Of a DNA stretch of 64,000 nt, positions 48,166 to 56,092 are shown piece after piece. The DNA comes from Candidatus Ribeiella danica. Its GTDB lineage: Bacteria; Chloroflexota; Chloroflexia; Chloroflexales; Roseiflexaceae. Below the pieces are notes generated by a model, which saw only the letters and a program-made list of their open reading frames with translations, was not told where the DNA came from and did not search any database. A program made the position numbers and the translations under genes. Numbering within the stretch: the stretch's first letter is position 1; each line of letters starts with the position of its first letter. Where the stretch lies: positions 186,001-250,000 of the forward strand of contig JADKFS010000003.1 of the NCBI GenBank assembly GCA_016717335.1, given 5' to 3'.

Positions 48166-49209
48166 CTACAATCCATACGCCCGCGCCAGCTCGGGGTCCT
48201 TCTTCGCCACCAGCCGCGCCAGGTCGACGATCACCTTGGCCTGCTTCCAGGTGGCGTCGTCCTGCATCTTGCCGTCGATCATGGCCACGCCGCTGCCGTC
48301 GGGCATGGCGTCGAGGATGCGCTTGGCGAACAGCACCTCGCTCACGTCGGGGCTGAACACACGCTTGGCGATCGCGATCTGGTTGGGGGCCAGCGACCAC
48401 GCGCCGGTGCAGCCCATCAGGAAGGCGTTGCGGAACTGCGCCTCGCAGGCGGCCTCGTCCCGGATGTCGCCGAACGGCCCGTAGAATGCCCGGATGCCGG
48501 CGGCCACGCAGGCGTCGACCATCTTGGCGACGGTGTAGTGCCACAGGTCCTGCTGGGAGAACGCGCGCTCGGCCGTGCCCTCGACCGGGTCGGCCAGCAC
48601 GCCGTAGAACGGATGGCCGCCGCCGACGCGGGTGGTCTTCATGCCGCGCGATGCGGCTAGGTCGGCCGGCCCGAGGCTCATGCCGTGCATGCGCGGGCTG
48701 GCGGTGGCGATCGACTCGACGTTCTTGACGCCCTGGGCGGTCTCCAGCAGCGCGTGCAGCAGGATCGGCTTTTTGACCGCGTACCTGGCCTCGAGCAGCG
48801 CCAGGTACTGGTCGACGAAGTGGATGTCCCACGGCCCCTCGACCTTGGGGATCATGATCACGTCGAGCTTGTTGCCGACTGCCTTGACCAGCTCGTTCAT
48901 GTCGTCGAGCAGCCAGGGGCTGTTGAGCGCGTTCACGCGGATCCAGAGCGCGGTGTCGCCGAAGTCGGTGGCCTGGACGGCCTCGATGAAGCCGGCGCGC
49001 GCGGCCTCCTTGGCGTCGACGGGGATCGCGTCCTCCAGATTGCCGCACAGGACGTCGACCTGCCTGGCGGTCTCGGGGATCCTGGCGCGGATCTTCTCGA
49101 TGTGCGGCGGGAAGAAATGGATCATGCGCTCGGGCCGCACCGGCAGCTCGCGCAGCGGCTGCGGCGCGCCGATCGCCAGCGGCTTGTAGAAGTGAACTGG
49201 GAGCTTCAC
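48166..49209 (-). CDS. mcl: Malyl-CoA/beta-methylmalyl-CoA/citramalyl-CoA lyase
   Basis: Encodes 347 residues from the GTG at 49209, with GGAGG 7 nt upstream; the frame is open to 49275 through repeat DNA, which is excluded. CitE/HpcH TIM barrel: HIEKIRARIPETARQVDVLC, GNLEDAIPVDAKE, DVIMIPKVEGPWDI and MSLGPADLAASRG. The enzyme cleaves (S)-malyl-CoA to acetyl-CoA and glyoxylate, condenses glyoxylate with propionyl-CoA, and cleaves (S)-citramalyl-CoA to acetyl-CoA and pyruvate. It is thus central to both cycles of the 3-hydroxypropionate bi-cycle. The length matches Chloroflexus Mcl. Confidence 0.94.
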   Translation of the reverse strand: MKLPVHFYKPLAIGAPQPLRELPVRPERMIHFFPPHIEKIRARIPETARQVDVLCGNLEDAIPVDAKEAARAGFIEAVQATDFGDTALWIRVNALNSPWLLDDMNELVKAVGNKLDVIMIPKVEGPWDIHFVDQYLALLEARYAVKKPILLHALLETAQGVKNVESIATASPRMHGMSLGPADLAASRGMKTTRVGGGHPFYGVLADPVEGTAERAFSQQDLWHYTVAKMVDACVAAGIRAFYGPFGDIRDEAACEAQFRNAFLMGCTGAWSLAPNQIAIAKRVFSPDVSEVLFAKRILDAMPDGSGVAMIDGKMQDDATWKQAKVIVDLARLVAKKDPELARAYGL

Positions 49210-49217
49210 TACTCGTC

Positions 49218-49278
49218 CTCCATCATTTGAGGAGTTTTGAATTTTGAGTTTTGAGTTGAGGAACTCAAAACTCAAAAC
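49218..49278. repeat. Palindromic array of TTTTGAG/CTCAAAA units between mcl and mct
   Basis: GAGTTTTGAATTTTGAGTTT on one arm and GGAACTCAAAACTCAAAACT on the other. The same family lies at 52108-52180 between smtB and smtA. Confidence 0.85.
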
Positions 49279-50490
49279 TTACGCAACAATGCCTTCGTCG
49301 TGCAGCCTGCCGACCTCGCCCTCGGCAAGGCCAAGGATCTCCAGCAGGATCTCGTCGGTGTGCTGGCCCAGGCGCGGCGCGGGCGCGGCCGGCAGGCGCG
49401 CGGCCTGGCCGAAGTCGAGCGGCGAGCCGGGCATCAGGTAGGTGCCGACGCCGGGCTGCTCGACCATGCTGAACAGCGGGTTGTCGGTCGAGCAGTCGGG
49501 GTCGCTCGCGATCGTCTCGCGCACGCTGCGGTACGGCGCCCATGTGACGCGGTGCTGCTCGAAGACGCGCTGGACCTCGGCGAGCGTGCGCGCGTGAAAC
49601 CAGGGCTCCAGCAGGCCGGCGATCTCCCGGCGCGCGCGGAAGCGATCGCCTTCGTCGCTCATGTCCAGCCCGAGCCGCGCGCCGAGCGCCTGGAGCTCGC
49701 TCGCCAGGCCGGTGGCCTTGCACAGGCAGCTCCACTGCAAGTCGGTCAGTCCGACCACCATCGCGCGCCTGCCGTCGAGCGTCTCGAAGTCGCGGCCGAA
49801 GGAGCCGTAGAGGTAGTTGCCCTGCCTGGGCCGGTCGGCGTCGTTGACCATCACCTCGGCGATCATGCCGAGGCTGCCGAGCATCGCCAGCCCGATATCT
49901 TTCAGCGCGAGCTTGACGAGCTGGCCCTGCCCGCTGAGCCGGCGGTGCCGCTCGGCCGCCAGCAGCCCGAGCGCGATCATCTGGCCGGCGATAAGATCCC
50001 ACGCCGGCAGGACGTGGTTCACCGGCTCGGGCGAGCTGGTCGGGCCGGTCATGAGCGGGAGGCCGAGCTGCGGGTTGACCGTGTAGTCGACCTCGGAGCC
50101 GCCGTCGCGCCGGCCGAGCAGGTTGACCATGATCAGGTCGGCGCGGTTCGCCCGCAGCGCCTCGTAGCTCAGCCAGCCGCGCGCCGGGAAGTTGGTGCTG
50201 AACAGGCCGGCGCCCTCGCCGGGCGCGCAGATCAGCTGGGTCAGCAGCTCCTGCCCGCGCGGCTTGCGGATGTCGACCGCGATCGAGCGCTTACCCTTGT
50301 TGAGCCCGGCCCAGAACAGGCTGTGCTTGCCGTCCAGGGTCACCGGCCAGCGCGCGTGGTCGAGCCCGCCGCCGATCGGGTCGAAGCGGATGACGTCGGC
50401 CCCCAGCTGGGCCAGAGTCATACCGCCGAGCGGCGCCGCCACGAAGGCCGAACCCTCGACGATGCGCATGCCCTTTAGAATTCCATCCAC
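49279..50490 (-). CDS. mct: Mesaconyl-CoA C1-C4 CoA transferase
   Basis: Encodes 403 residues from a GTG at 50490 with AAGGA 8 nt upstream. It is a family III (CaiB/BaiF) CoA transferase: MRIVEGSAFVAAPLGGMTLA, LGADVIRFDPIGGGLDH, GLNKGKRSIAVDIRKPRG. It lacks the GYGQTGP motif of the two paralogues downstream in this cluster and resembles Mct of Chloroflexus, which moves CoA within mesaconate from C1 to C4. Its position between mcl and smtB, as in Chloroflexus, supports this. Confidence 0.9.
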   Translation of the reverse strand: MDGILKGMRIVEGSAFVAAPLGGMTLAQLGADVIRFDPIGGGLDHARWPVTLDGKHSLFWAGLNKGKRSIAVDIRKPRGQELLTQLICAPGEGAGLFSTNFPARGWLSYEALRANRADLIMVNLLGRRDGGSEVDYTVNPQLGLPLMTGPTSSPEPVNHVLPAWDLIAGQMIALGLLAAERHRRLSGQGQLVKLALKDIGLAMLGSLGMIAEVMVNDADRPRQGNYLYGSFGRDFETLDGRRAMVVGLTDLQWSCLCKATGLASELQALGARLGLDMSDEGDRFRARREIAGLLEPWFHARTLAEVQRVFEQHRVTWAPYRSVRETIASDPDCSTDNPLFSMVEQPGVGTYLMPGSPLDFGQAARLPAAPAPRLGQHTDEILLEILGLAEGEVGRLHDEGIVA

Positions 50491-50873
50491 AATACGTCCT
50501 TCCGTATGCTACTTAGCTCACCACAGAGACGCAGAGGGCGCGGAGAACGATCTGTCTATTCGGCAGCTCGGCGCCTCGGCGCCTCTGGCCTGCGCGGCGT
50601 ATGCTCACCACAGAGACGCAGCGGGCGCGGAGAACGATCTGTCTATTCGACCCCTCTGCAATACGTCCTTCCGTATGCTACTTAGCTCACCGCAGAGACG
50701 CAGCGGGCGCGGAGAACGATCTGTCTATTCGGCAGCTCGGCGCCTCGGCCTGGCTGACAGCGGCTGTTTTTCTCACCGCAGAGACGCAGAGGCCGCGGAG
50801 GCCACTTCTTACATTCGACAGCTCGGCGCCCTCGGCGCCTCTGCGGTGTATAGGTGTTTGGCGTTCCAGGACA
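50491..50873. repeat. 383-bp tandem/palindromic repeat array between smtB and mct
   Basis: CAGAGACGCAG with flanks (CACCACAGAGACGCAG or CACCGCAGAGACGCAG) occurs at about 50520, 50609, 50692 and 50777. GGAGAACGATCTGTCTATTC follows the first three. The string CAATACGTCCTTCCGTATGC occurs at about 50490 (the mct leader) and again at about 50660, so the leader has been copied. The right end GGCGCCTCTGCGGTG closes the inverted repeat. No gene is supported. Confidence 0.9.
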
Positions 50874-52094
50874 TCAGATCACCCGTTTGCAGCGCAGCTC
50901 GGCGATCTCCTGCTGGTCCAGGCCGAGCAGCTCGCGGAGCACCTCGTCGGTGTGCTCGCCGAGCTTTGGCCCCAGGTGCCTGATCTCACCGGGCGTCTCG
51001 GAGAGGCGCGGGATCACCGAGGGGATGATGATCGTGTCCCCGGTCTCCTCCTCGTCCATCGCGAGCAGGTTCTGGCGGGCGTGGAACTGGCGGTCGCCGA
51101 AGATGTCGGCGATGTTGTTCAGCGGCCCGGCCGGCGCGCCGGTCGCGTAGCAGCGGTCGAGCACCTCCTCGCGCGTCAGCGAGCCGCACCAGTCGCGCAC
51201 GATCTCGTTGACGTCGTGGCGGTGCTCGATCCGGGTCTTCTCGTCGCCGTAGGTGCTCGACGAGGCCAGTTCGGGCCGGCCCATCGCGTGCGCCAGCCGC
51301 TCGAACAGCTTGTCGGTCGCGCAGGCGATCGCGATCCACTTGCCATCCTTGGTCGGGAAGTGGCCGTGGGGACACGAGAAGTCGTTGTGGGTCGGGCCGT
51401 GGCGCTCGCGCACGATCCCATACATGCTGTAGGCCGGCGCGAGCTCGTCGGTGCAGCGAAAGACCGACTCGTACAGCGCCGCGTCGACGTACTGGCCGCG
51501 GCCGGTCTTCTCGCGGTGGCGCAGCGCCAGCAAGACGCCGAGGCAGCCGTACAGCCCGGTGAGATAGTCGCCCAGCGTGGTCGAGCCGGGCGTGACCGGC
51601 GTGCCCTTGGGCATGCCGGCGAGGTAGGCGATCCCGCCGACGGCGTGGGCGATGCGCGCGAAGCCGGGGCGATCCTTGTACGGGCCGGTCTGGCCGTAGC
51701 CGGTCACGCGCAGCATGATCAGGCCGGGGTTGATCTCGCGCAGCACATCCCAGCCCAGCCCCCACTTCTCCAGCGTGCCGGTGCGGAAATTCTCGCACAG
51801 CACGTCCGCCTGCTCGATCAGTTTCTTGAACAGCTCGACGCCCTCGGGGCGGTGCAGGTCGATCGTCACCGAGCGCTTGTTGCGCGCCTCGCTCAGCCAG
51901 GTCAGCGTGTCGCCGCGGCGCGTGGGCGTACCGAAGCGGCGCAGAGCGTCCCCGCCAACCGGGTGCTCCACTTTCAGAACGTCGGCGCCGAACTCCCCAA
52001 GGATGCCCGCGCAGTAGGGCGCCGCGATCACGGTGGCGACGTCGATCACCCGGATGCCCGCGAGCGGCAGCTCGGGCCTGGTCTCATGCGTCAT
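50874..52094 (-). CDS. smtB: Succinyl-CoA:(S)-malate CoA transferase subunit (SmtB-like)
   Basis: Encodes 406 residues, a family III CoA transferase: LAGIRVIDVATVIAAPYCAG, GADVLKVEHPVGGDALRR, RNKRSVTIDLHRPEG and MLRVTGYGQTGPYKDRPGF, followed by DAALYESVFR. Together with the related protein at 52203-53507 it matches the SmtA/SmtB pair that activates (S)-malate with CoA from succinyl-CoA before malyl-CoA cleavage by Mcl. The A/B assignment is by length and order and is tentative. Repeat arrays flank it on both sides. Confidence 0.88.
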   Translation of the reverse strand: MTHETRPELPLAGIRVIDVATVIAAPYCAGILGEFGADVLKVEHPVGGDALRRFGTPTRRGDTLTWLSEARNKRSVTIDLHRPEGVELFKKLIEQADVLCENFRTGTLEKWGLGWDVLREINPGLIMLRVTGYGQTGPYKDRPGFARIAHAVGGIAYLAGMPKGTPVTPGSTTLGDYLTGLYGCLGVLLALRHREKTGRGQYVDAALYESVFRCTDELAPAYSMYGIVRERHGPTHNDFSCPHGHFPTKDGKWIAIACATDKLFERLAHAMGRPELASSSTYGDEKTRIEHRHDVNEIVRDWCGSLTREEVLDRCYATGAPAGPLNNIADIFGDRQFHARQNLLAMDEEETGDTIIIPSVIPRLSETPGEIRHLGPKLGEHTDEVLRELLGLDQQEIAELRCKRVI

Positions 52095-52107
52095 GGCTAG
52101 CCTCTTA

Positions 52108-52180
52108 CGAAGTTCTAAGTTTTGAGTTTTGAGTTGAACGTACCTTCATTCAGAACTCAAAACTCAAAACTCAAAATTCC
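52108..52180. repeat. Palindromic array of TTTTGAG/CTCAAAA units between smtB and smtA
   Basis: Left arm AAGTTTTGAGTTTTGAGTTG, right arm CAGAACTCAAAACTCAAAAC. Same family as 49218-49278. Confidence 0.85.
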
Positions 52181-52202
52181 ACACAACGGAGGGAACGGCG
52201 CG

Positions 52203-53507
52203 TCAGATGATCTTTTGCTGCCGCAGGCGCTTGATCTCGGCCGGCGAGATGCCCAGCAGCTCGCGCATGATCTCGTAGGTGGCGTTGCCCATAGGCGGGC
52301 CGAGGTTGGTGATCCGGCCGGGCGTCTCCGAGAGCGTCGGTACGACGCCGGGGACCACCACCTCGCCGAGGCCGTCCTCCGCGACGCGCGCCAGATTCCC
52401 GCGCGCCTGGAAGTGCTCGTCGTCGAAAATGTCGGCGATGCTGTTCACCTTGCCGACCGGCACCTCTTTGTCGAGGCAGCGCTCCAGCACCTCGCCGCGG
52501 GTGCGCGACCCGACCCATTCGATCACGATCTGGTTGACCTGCTTGCGGGCGACCAGGCGCTTGCGCTGATCGCCGTAGAGCCCGGTGGACGCCAGCTCGG
52601 GGCGCTCCATCGCCTCGGCCAGCCGCTCGAACATCTTGTCGGTCGTGCAGGCGATCGCGATCCACTTGTCGTCCTTGGTGCGGAAATGGCCGTGCGGCAC
52701 CGCCACGAAGCTGCCGGCGCCCTCGCGCTCGCGGACCTTGCCGGACAGGCCGTACGCGGCGGCGATCTCGTCGAGCTGGCGAAAGACCGCCTCGTAGATG
52801 CCGATGTCGACCACCTGGCCGCGGCCGGTCTTCTCGCGGTGGCGCAGCGCGATCATGATGCCGATCGCGCCGTACAGGCTCGACATGTAGTCGCCGAGCG
52901 GCAGCGTGCCGGGCAGCACCGGCGTCTCGTTCGGGAAGCCGGCCAGGTACGACAGGCCGCCGAAGGCGTGGGCGATATGCGCGAACCCGGAGCGCCGACG
53001 GTACGGGCCGGTCTGCCCATAGCCCGACACCCGCAGCATCACCAGGCCGGGGTTGGCCGCGCTCAGCTCCTTCCAGCCGAGGCCCCACTCCTCCATTGTG
53101 CCGGGCCGGAAGTTCTCGATCAGCACGTCGGACTTCGCGATCAGCTTCAGGAACAACTCCACGCCCTCCTTCTGGCGCAGGTCGATCGTCACCGACTTCT
53201 TGTTGCGGCCTTCGCTGAGCCACGCCAGGGTCGCGTCGTGGCGCTTGGTGGGCGTGCCGAAGCGCCGCATCGGGTCGCCCGCGATCGGGTGCTCGACCTT
53301 GAGCACCTCGGCGCCGAACTCGCCCAGGATCGAGGCCGCGTATGGGCCGGCGAGAAACGTCCCTACGTCGATCACCCGCACGCCGCTCATCGGAAGCTGC
53401 TCGTGATCGGACGGGCGATCGGGAGACTCTGCCTGCGTGCTGCCCTGATCGCCACCGCCGCCCCGCGGCGTCCCTTGATCGTCTGGCTGCCGTTCCTTTG
53501 GTTTCAC
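52203..53507 (-). CDS. smtA: Succinyl-CoA:(S)-malate CoA transferase subunit (SmtA-like)
   Basis: Encodes about 434 residues from the GTG at 53507, preceded 8 nt upstream by AAAGGAG; the TTG at 53528 would overlap this site. A 40-residue polar N-terminal extension (KPKERQPDDQGTPRGGGGDQ) precedes MSGVRVIDVGTFLAGPYAAS. The core shares RNKKSVTIDLRQKEG, MLRVSGYGQTGPYRRRSGF and DIGIYEAVFRQLDEIAA with the smtB product. It is the first gene of the operon and is divergent from meh across a 630-bp region. The pair converts (S)-malate to malyl-CoA. Confidence 0.88.
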   Translation of the reverse strand: MKPKERQPDDQGTPRGGGGDQGSTQAESPDRPSDHEQLPMSGVRVIDVGTFLAGPYAASILGEFGAEVLKVEHPIAGDPMRRFGTPTKRHDATLAWLSEGRNKKSVTIDLRQKEGVELFLKLIAKSDVLIENFRPGTMEEWGLGWKELSAANPGLVMLRVSGYGQTGPYRRRSGFAHIAHAFGGLSYLAGFPNETPVLPGTLPLGDYMSSLYGAIGIMIALRHREKTGRGQVVDIGIYEAVFRQLDEIAAAYGLSGKVREREGAGSFVAVPHGHFRTKDDKWIAIACTTDKMFERLAEAMERPELASTGLYGDQRKRLVARKQVNQIVIEWVGSRTRGEVLERCLDKEVPVGKVNSIADIFDDEHFQARGNLARVAEDGLGEVVVPGVVPTLSETPGRITNLGPPMGNATYEIMRELLGISPAEIKRLRQQKII

Positions 53508-54137
53508 CGGGCGCACTCCTTTTGCCAACGCTCTAGCTCACGTGCCACGCGTTTTGGATCGGACCGCAGGCTGCCATGCGTGCCCACGTCATGAGCACAG
53601 TATGTAGCCAAACTGGAGTGTGGAAGAAACGCCAAATGGAGATCGTGTGGAACGCTCTGTACGCTACTTTAGCACCATGTCATGCCTTTTTTTCGGAAAG
53701 CTTTCGTAACCCGAGGTCATTTTCTCTAAACCCTCGCGGCGCGGGCCTGCGCCGCTATCCCCTCTCGGGGTGGGTTTTCTGTTTCTGGCACAGCGTCGCG
53801 CCGGGTCACCCCGCCCCCTGCCCTGCCCCTGTGAGAGGCGGGGGTGAGGGCCTGCGATGGGGTGTGACGTACGTTTTTGCACGTTGGGCCAGCCCTTGGC
53901 CCGCCCGGCCCGTAAACGGGCGGGCTACGTGTACGAAGGCCGTCGCCACGGCCTGATCCAGCCCGCGGCAGCGGGCTTCGTAGGGCTAGCCGCGGGCTTC
54001 AGCCCGCCGGCGTGCGGACGCGCAAAACCGTGCGTCACACCCCCTGCGATGCGTCAATGCAGATGAGGCCAAGAGCTATGCTATACTTGCGGCCGTCTGG
54101 TTGTCGATGCGGTTGGGCGAGGCAGGGGAGGGGTCCT
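53508..54137. other. 630-bp divergent control region of the 3HP operon and meh
   Basis: 53508-53700 is comparatively AT-rich and must carry the smtA promoter, but no clear boxes were found. 53745-53850 resembles the start of the hairpin element (TTTCTGGCACAGCG, GGGTCACCCCGCCCCCTGCC). 53890-54010 carries AGCCCGCGGCAGCGGGCTTC and GCCGCGGGCTTCAGCCCGCC palindromes. A meh promoter candidate lies at 54079-54087. Confidence 0.55.
54079..54087 (+). promoter_or_regulatory. Extended -10 promoter candidate of meh
   Basis: TGCTATACT with no good -35. Transcript start would be about 45 nt before the meh ATG. Confidence 0.45.
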
Positions 54138-54986
54138 ATGACAGAAACGACTGACGATTTTGGCGCCTGGATCGGCCGGACGGAGACCGTCGAGGACGAC
54201 ATCAGCCCGGCCGCGGCGCTGGCGGCGGCCGCCACCCTGGACGATACGGCCACGCGGCTCGGCAGGGGCGACGCGCTGCCGCCGCTGTGGCACTGGTTCT
54301 ACTTCCTGCCCAGGGCGCCCCAGTCGCGGCTCGGCGAGGACGGGCACCCGCAGCGCGGCGGCTTCATTCCGCCGATCCCGTACCCCCGGCGCATGTTCGC
54401 GGGTGCGCGTCTGCGCTTCCACCGGCCGCTCGCGATCGGCCAGCCGGCGCGCCGCGAGGGCGTGATCCGCAACGTGGTGCAGAAGTCCGGCCGCAGCGGC
54501 TCGCTGGCCTTCGTCACGGTCGGCTACAGCTTCTACCAGCAGGGCGAGCTCTGCATCGACGAGGAGCAGGACATCGTCTATCGCGAGCCGGGGCCGCCCG
54601 TGCCGGCGCCCCAGCCGATCGAGCTGCCGCCGCTGCCGGCGGGCGCGTGGTCGCGCCTGGTCGCGCCCGACACGCGGCTGCTGTTCCGGTTCTCGGCGCT
54701 CACGTTCAACGCGCACCGAATCCACTACGACCGGCCCTACGCGATCGGCGAGGAGGGCTACCCCGGCCTGGTCGTCCACGGCCCGCTCACGGCGGTGATG
54801 CTGCTTGAGCTGGTGCGCCACAGCGCCGCGCGGCCGATCGTGGGCTTCAGCTTCCGCGGCCAGGCGCCGCTGTTCGACCTGGCGCCGTTCCGCCTCGTCG
54901 CCATACCCGCCAGCGATCGCGTCGAGCTGGAGGCCCAGGGGCCGGACGGCAAGATCGCGCTGATCGCCACGGCGGAGCTGGGGTAA
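54138..54986 (+). CDS. meh: Mesaconyl-C4-CoA hydratase
   Basis: Encodes 282 residues; GGGGAGGGG lies about 6 nt before the ATG. It is an HTD2-like hydratase: WHWFYFLPRAPQSRLGEDGH, PRRMFAGARLRFHRPLAIG and FRFSALTFNAHRIHYDRPYA, then EEGYPGLVVHGPLTAVM. This is the family of Chloroflexus Meh, which hydrates mesaconyl-C4-CoA to (S)-citramalyl-CoA. It is transcribed divergently from the smtA-smtB-mct-mcl-mch operon and completes the set for the glyoxylate-assimilation cycle. The frame is open upstream to 54012 but without ribosome site. Confidence 0.9.
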   Translation: MTETTDDFGAWIGRTETVEDDISPAAALAAAATLDDTATRLGRGDALPPLWHWFYFLPRAPQSRLGEDGHPQRGGFIPPIPYPRRMFAGARLRFHRPLAIGQPARREGVIRNVVQKSGRSGSLAFVTVGYSFYQQGELCIDEEQDIVYREPGPPVPAPQPIELPPLPAGAWSRLVAPDTRLLFRFSALTFNAHRIHYDRPYAIGEEGYPGLVVHGPLTAVMLLELVRHSAARPIVGFSFRGQAPLFDLAPFRLVAIPASDRVELEAQGPDGKIALIATAELG

Positions 54987-54994
54987 GTAGGGGC

Positions 54995-55185
54995 CAGCCG
55001 CCAGGGTTCAGGGTTCAGGGTTCAGGGTTTAGGGTTCAGGGTTTAGGGTTCAGGGTTCAGCCGTCAGCGTTCAGGGTTCAGGGTTCAGCCATCAGCCGTT
55101 CAGCATTCAGCGCTCAGCATTCAGCGTTCAGCGGGCGTCTCCTGGTCTCCTTGTCTCCTGGTCTCCTTGTCTCCTTGTCATCGCT
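54995..55185. repeat. Tandem heptamer array GGGTTCA (with GTTCAGC and GTCTCCTT variants)
   Basis: Repeated CAGGGTTCAGGGTTCAGGGT with some TTTAGGG units (55005-55060), then CAGCGTTCAGC/CAGCATTCAGC units (55062-55132), then CTCCTGGTCTCCTTGTCTCC octamers (55137-55178). It fills the gap between meh and ppk2, two convergent genes. Confidence 0.9.
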
Positions 55186-56011
55186 ACCGCCCCGCCCGCA
55201 TCGCCTTCAGCTCGGCCAGCCGCGCCCGGCTCATCTCTTCGAGCGCGGCGTGCCATCCGCGCCCGTACTCGCGCAGGGTCTCGACCAGCGCCTCGCTGAC
55301 CGCCAGGTTGCGGTACCACTTCTTGTTCGCGGGCACGATGTGCCACGGCGCGGCCTTGGTGCTGCACTTGCCCAGCGCGTCCTCGTACGCGGCGATGTAG
55401 TCGTCCCAGCGCTCGCGCTCCTGCCAGTCGCCGGCCGAGAGCTTCCAGGCTTTGCTCACGTCCTGCTCGCGCTCCAGCAGCCGCTGCTCCTGCTCGTCCT
55501 TGGAGATGTGCAGAAATAGCTTCACGACGATCGTGCGGTTCTCTGCGAGCATGGCCTCGAAGTTGTTGATCTGCTCGTAGCGCGCCTGCCAGACCTCGTC
55601 GGGCACGAGCTTGTGGACCCGCACGACCAGCACGTCTTCGTAGTGCGAGCGGTTGAAGACGCCCATGACCCCGCGGCGTGGCGCGACCTTGTGCGCGCGC
55701 CACAGGAAGTCGTGCGCCAGCTCCTCCTCGGTCGGCACCTTGAACGACTCGACCCGGCAGCCCTGCGGGTCGACGCTCTGCAGCACGTGGCGGATCGTGC
55801 CATCCTTGCCGCTGGTGTCCATGCCCTGTAGGATCACCAGGACGCTGTGCTGGCCCGCGGCGTACAGCTGCTCCTGCAGCGTGTCGAGCTCGGCGCTCAG
55901 CTCGGCGAAGCGCGCCTGGCCCTCCGCCTTGTTCAGGCCGGCGTGGTGGCTCGGGTCATAGTCGGCGAGCCTGACCTTTTTGCCGGGGGCGATCTTGAAG
56001 GCGTATGGCAT
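55184..56011 (-). CDS. ppk2: Polyphosphate kinase 2, class III type
   Basis: Encodes 275 residues from the ATG at 56011 (MPYAFKIAPGKKVRLADYDP). Walker A GMDTSGKDGT, the lid region VPTEEELAHDFLWRAHK, Walker B VMGVFNRSHYEDVLVVRV and IVPANKKWYRNLAVSE are clear. PPK2 enzymes phosphorylate nucleoside mono- or diphosphates with polyphosphate. The close similarity in motif order to Meiothermus class III enzymes suggests both AMP and ADP can be used; this is inference. The frame reaches 56071 through repeat DNA, which is not included. Confidence 0.93.
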   Translation of the reverse strand: MPYAFKIAPGKKVRLADYDPSHHAGLNKAEGQARFAELSAELDTLQEQLYAAGQHSVLVILQGMDTSGKDGTIRHVLQSVDPQGCRVESFKVPTEEELAHDFLWRAHKVAPRRGVMGVFNRSHYEDVLVVRVHKLVPDEVWQARYEQINNFEAMLAENRTIVVKLFLHISKDEQEQRLLEREQDVSKAWKLSAGDWQERERWDDYIAAYEDALGKCSTKAAPWHIVPANKKWYRNLAVSEALVETLREYGRGWHAALEEMSRARLAELKAMRAGR

Positions 56012-56024
56012 CCTCGTTCTCCAT

Positions 56025-56092
56025 TTCAGATTGCAGATTGCAGATTGGAGGGTGTCGCGGCCAATCTGCAATCTGCAATCTACGATCTACAA
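56025..56092. repeat. Palindromic array of CAGATTG/CAATCTG units between ppk2 and the aminotransferase gene
   Basis: TTGCAGATTGCAGATTGGAG on the left and CAATCTGCAATCTGCAATCT on the right. Same family as 12691-12760 and 38955-39025. Confidence 0.85.

Noticed and set aside
50491..50873. CRISPR array
   Set aside because: Repeats of unequal spacing with partly repeated spacers derived from the mct leader; no cas genes.
55000..55060. Telomere-like TTTAGGG repeats as eukaryotic contamination
   Set aside because: Mixed with GGGTTCA units of the local heptamer family and flanked by bacterial genes.
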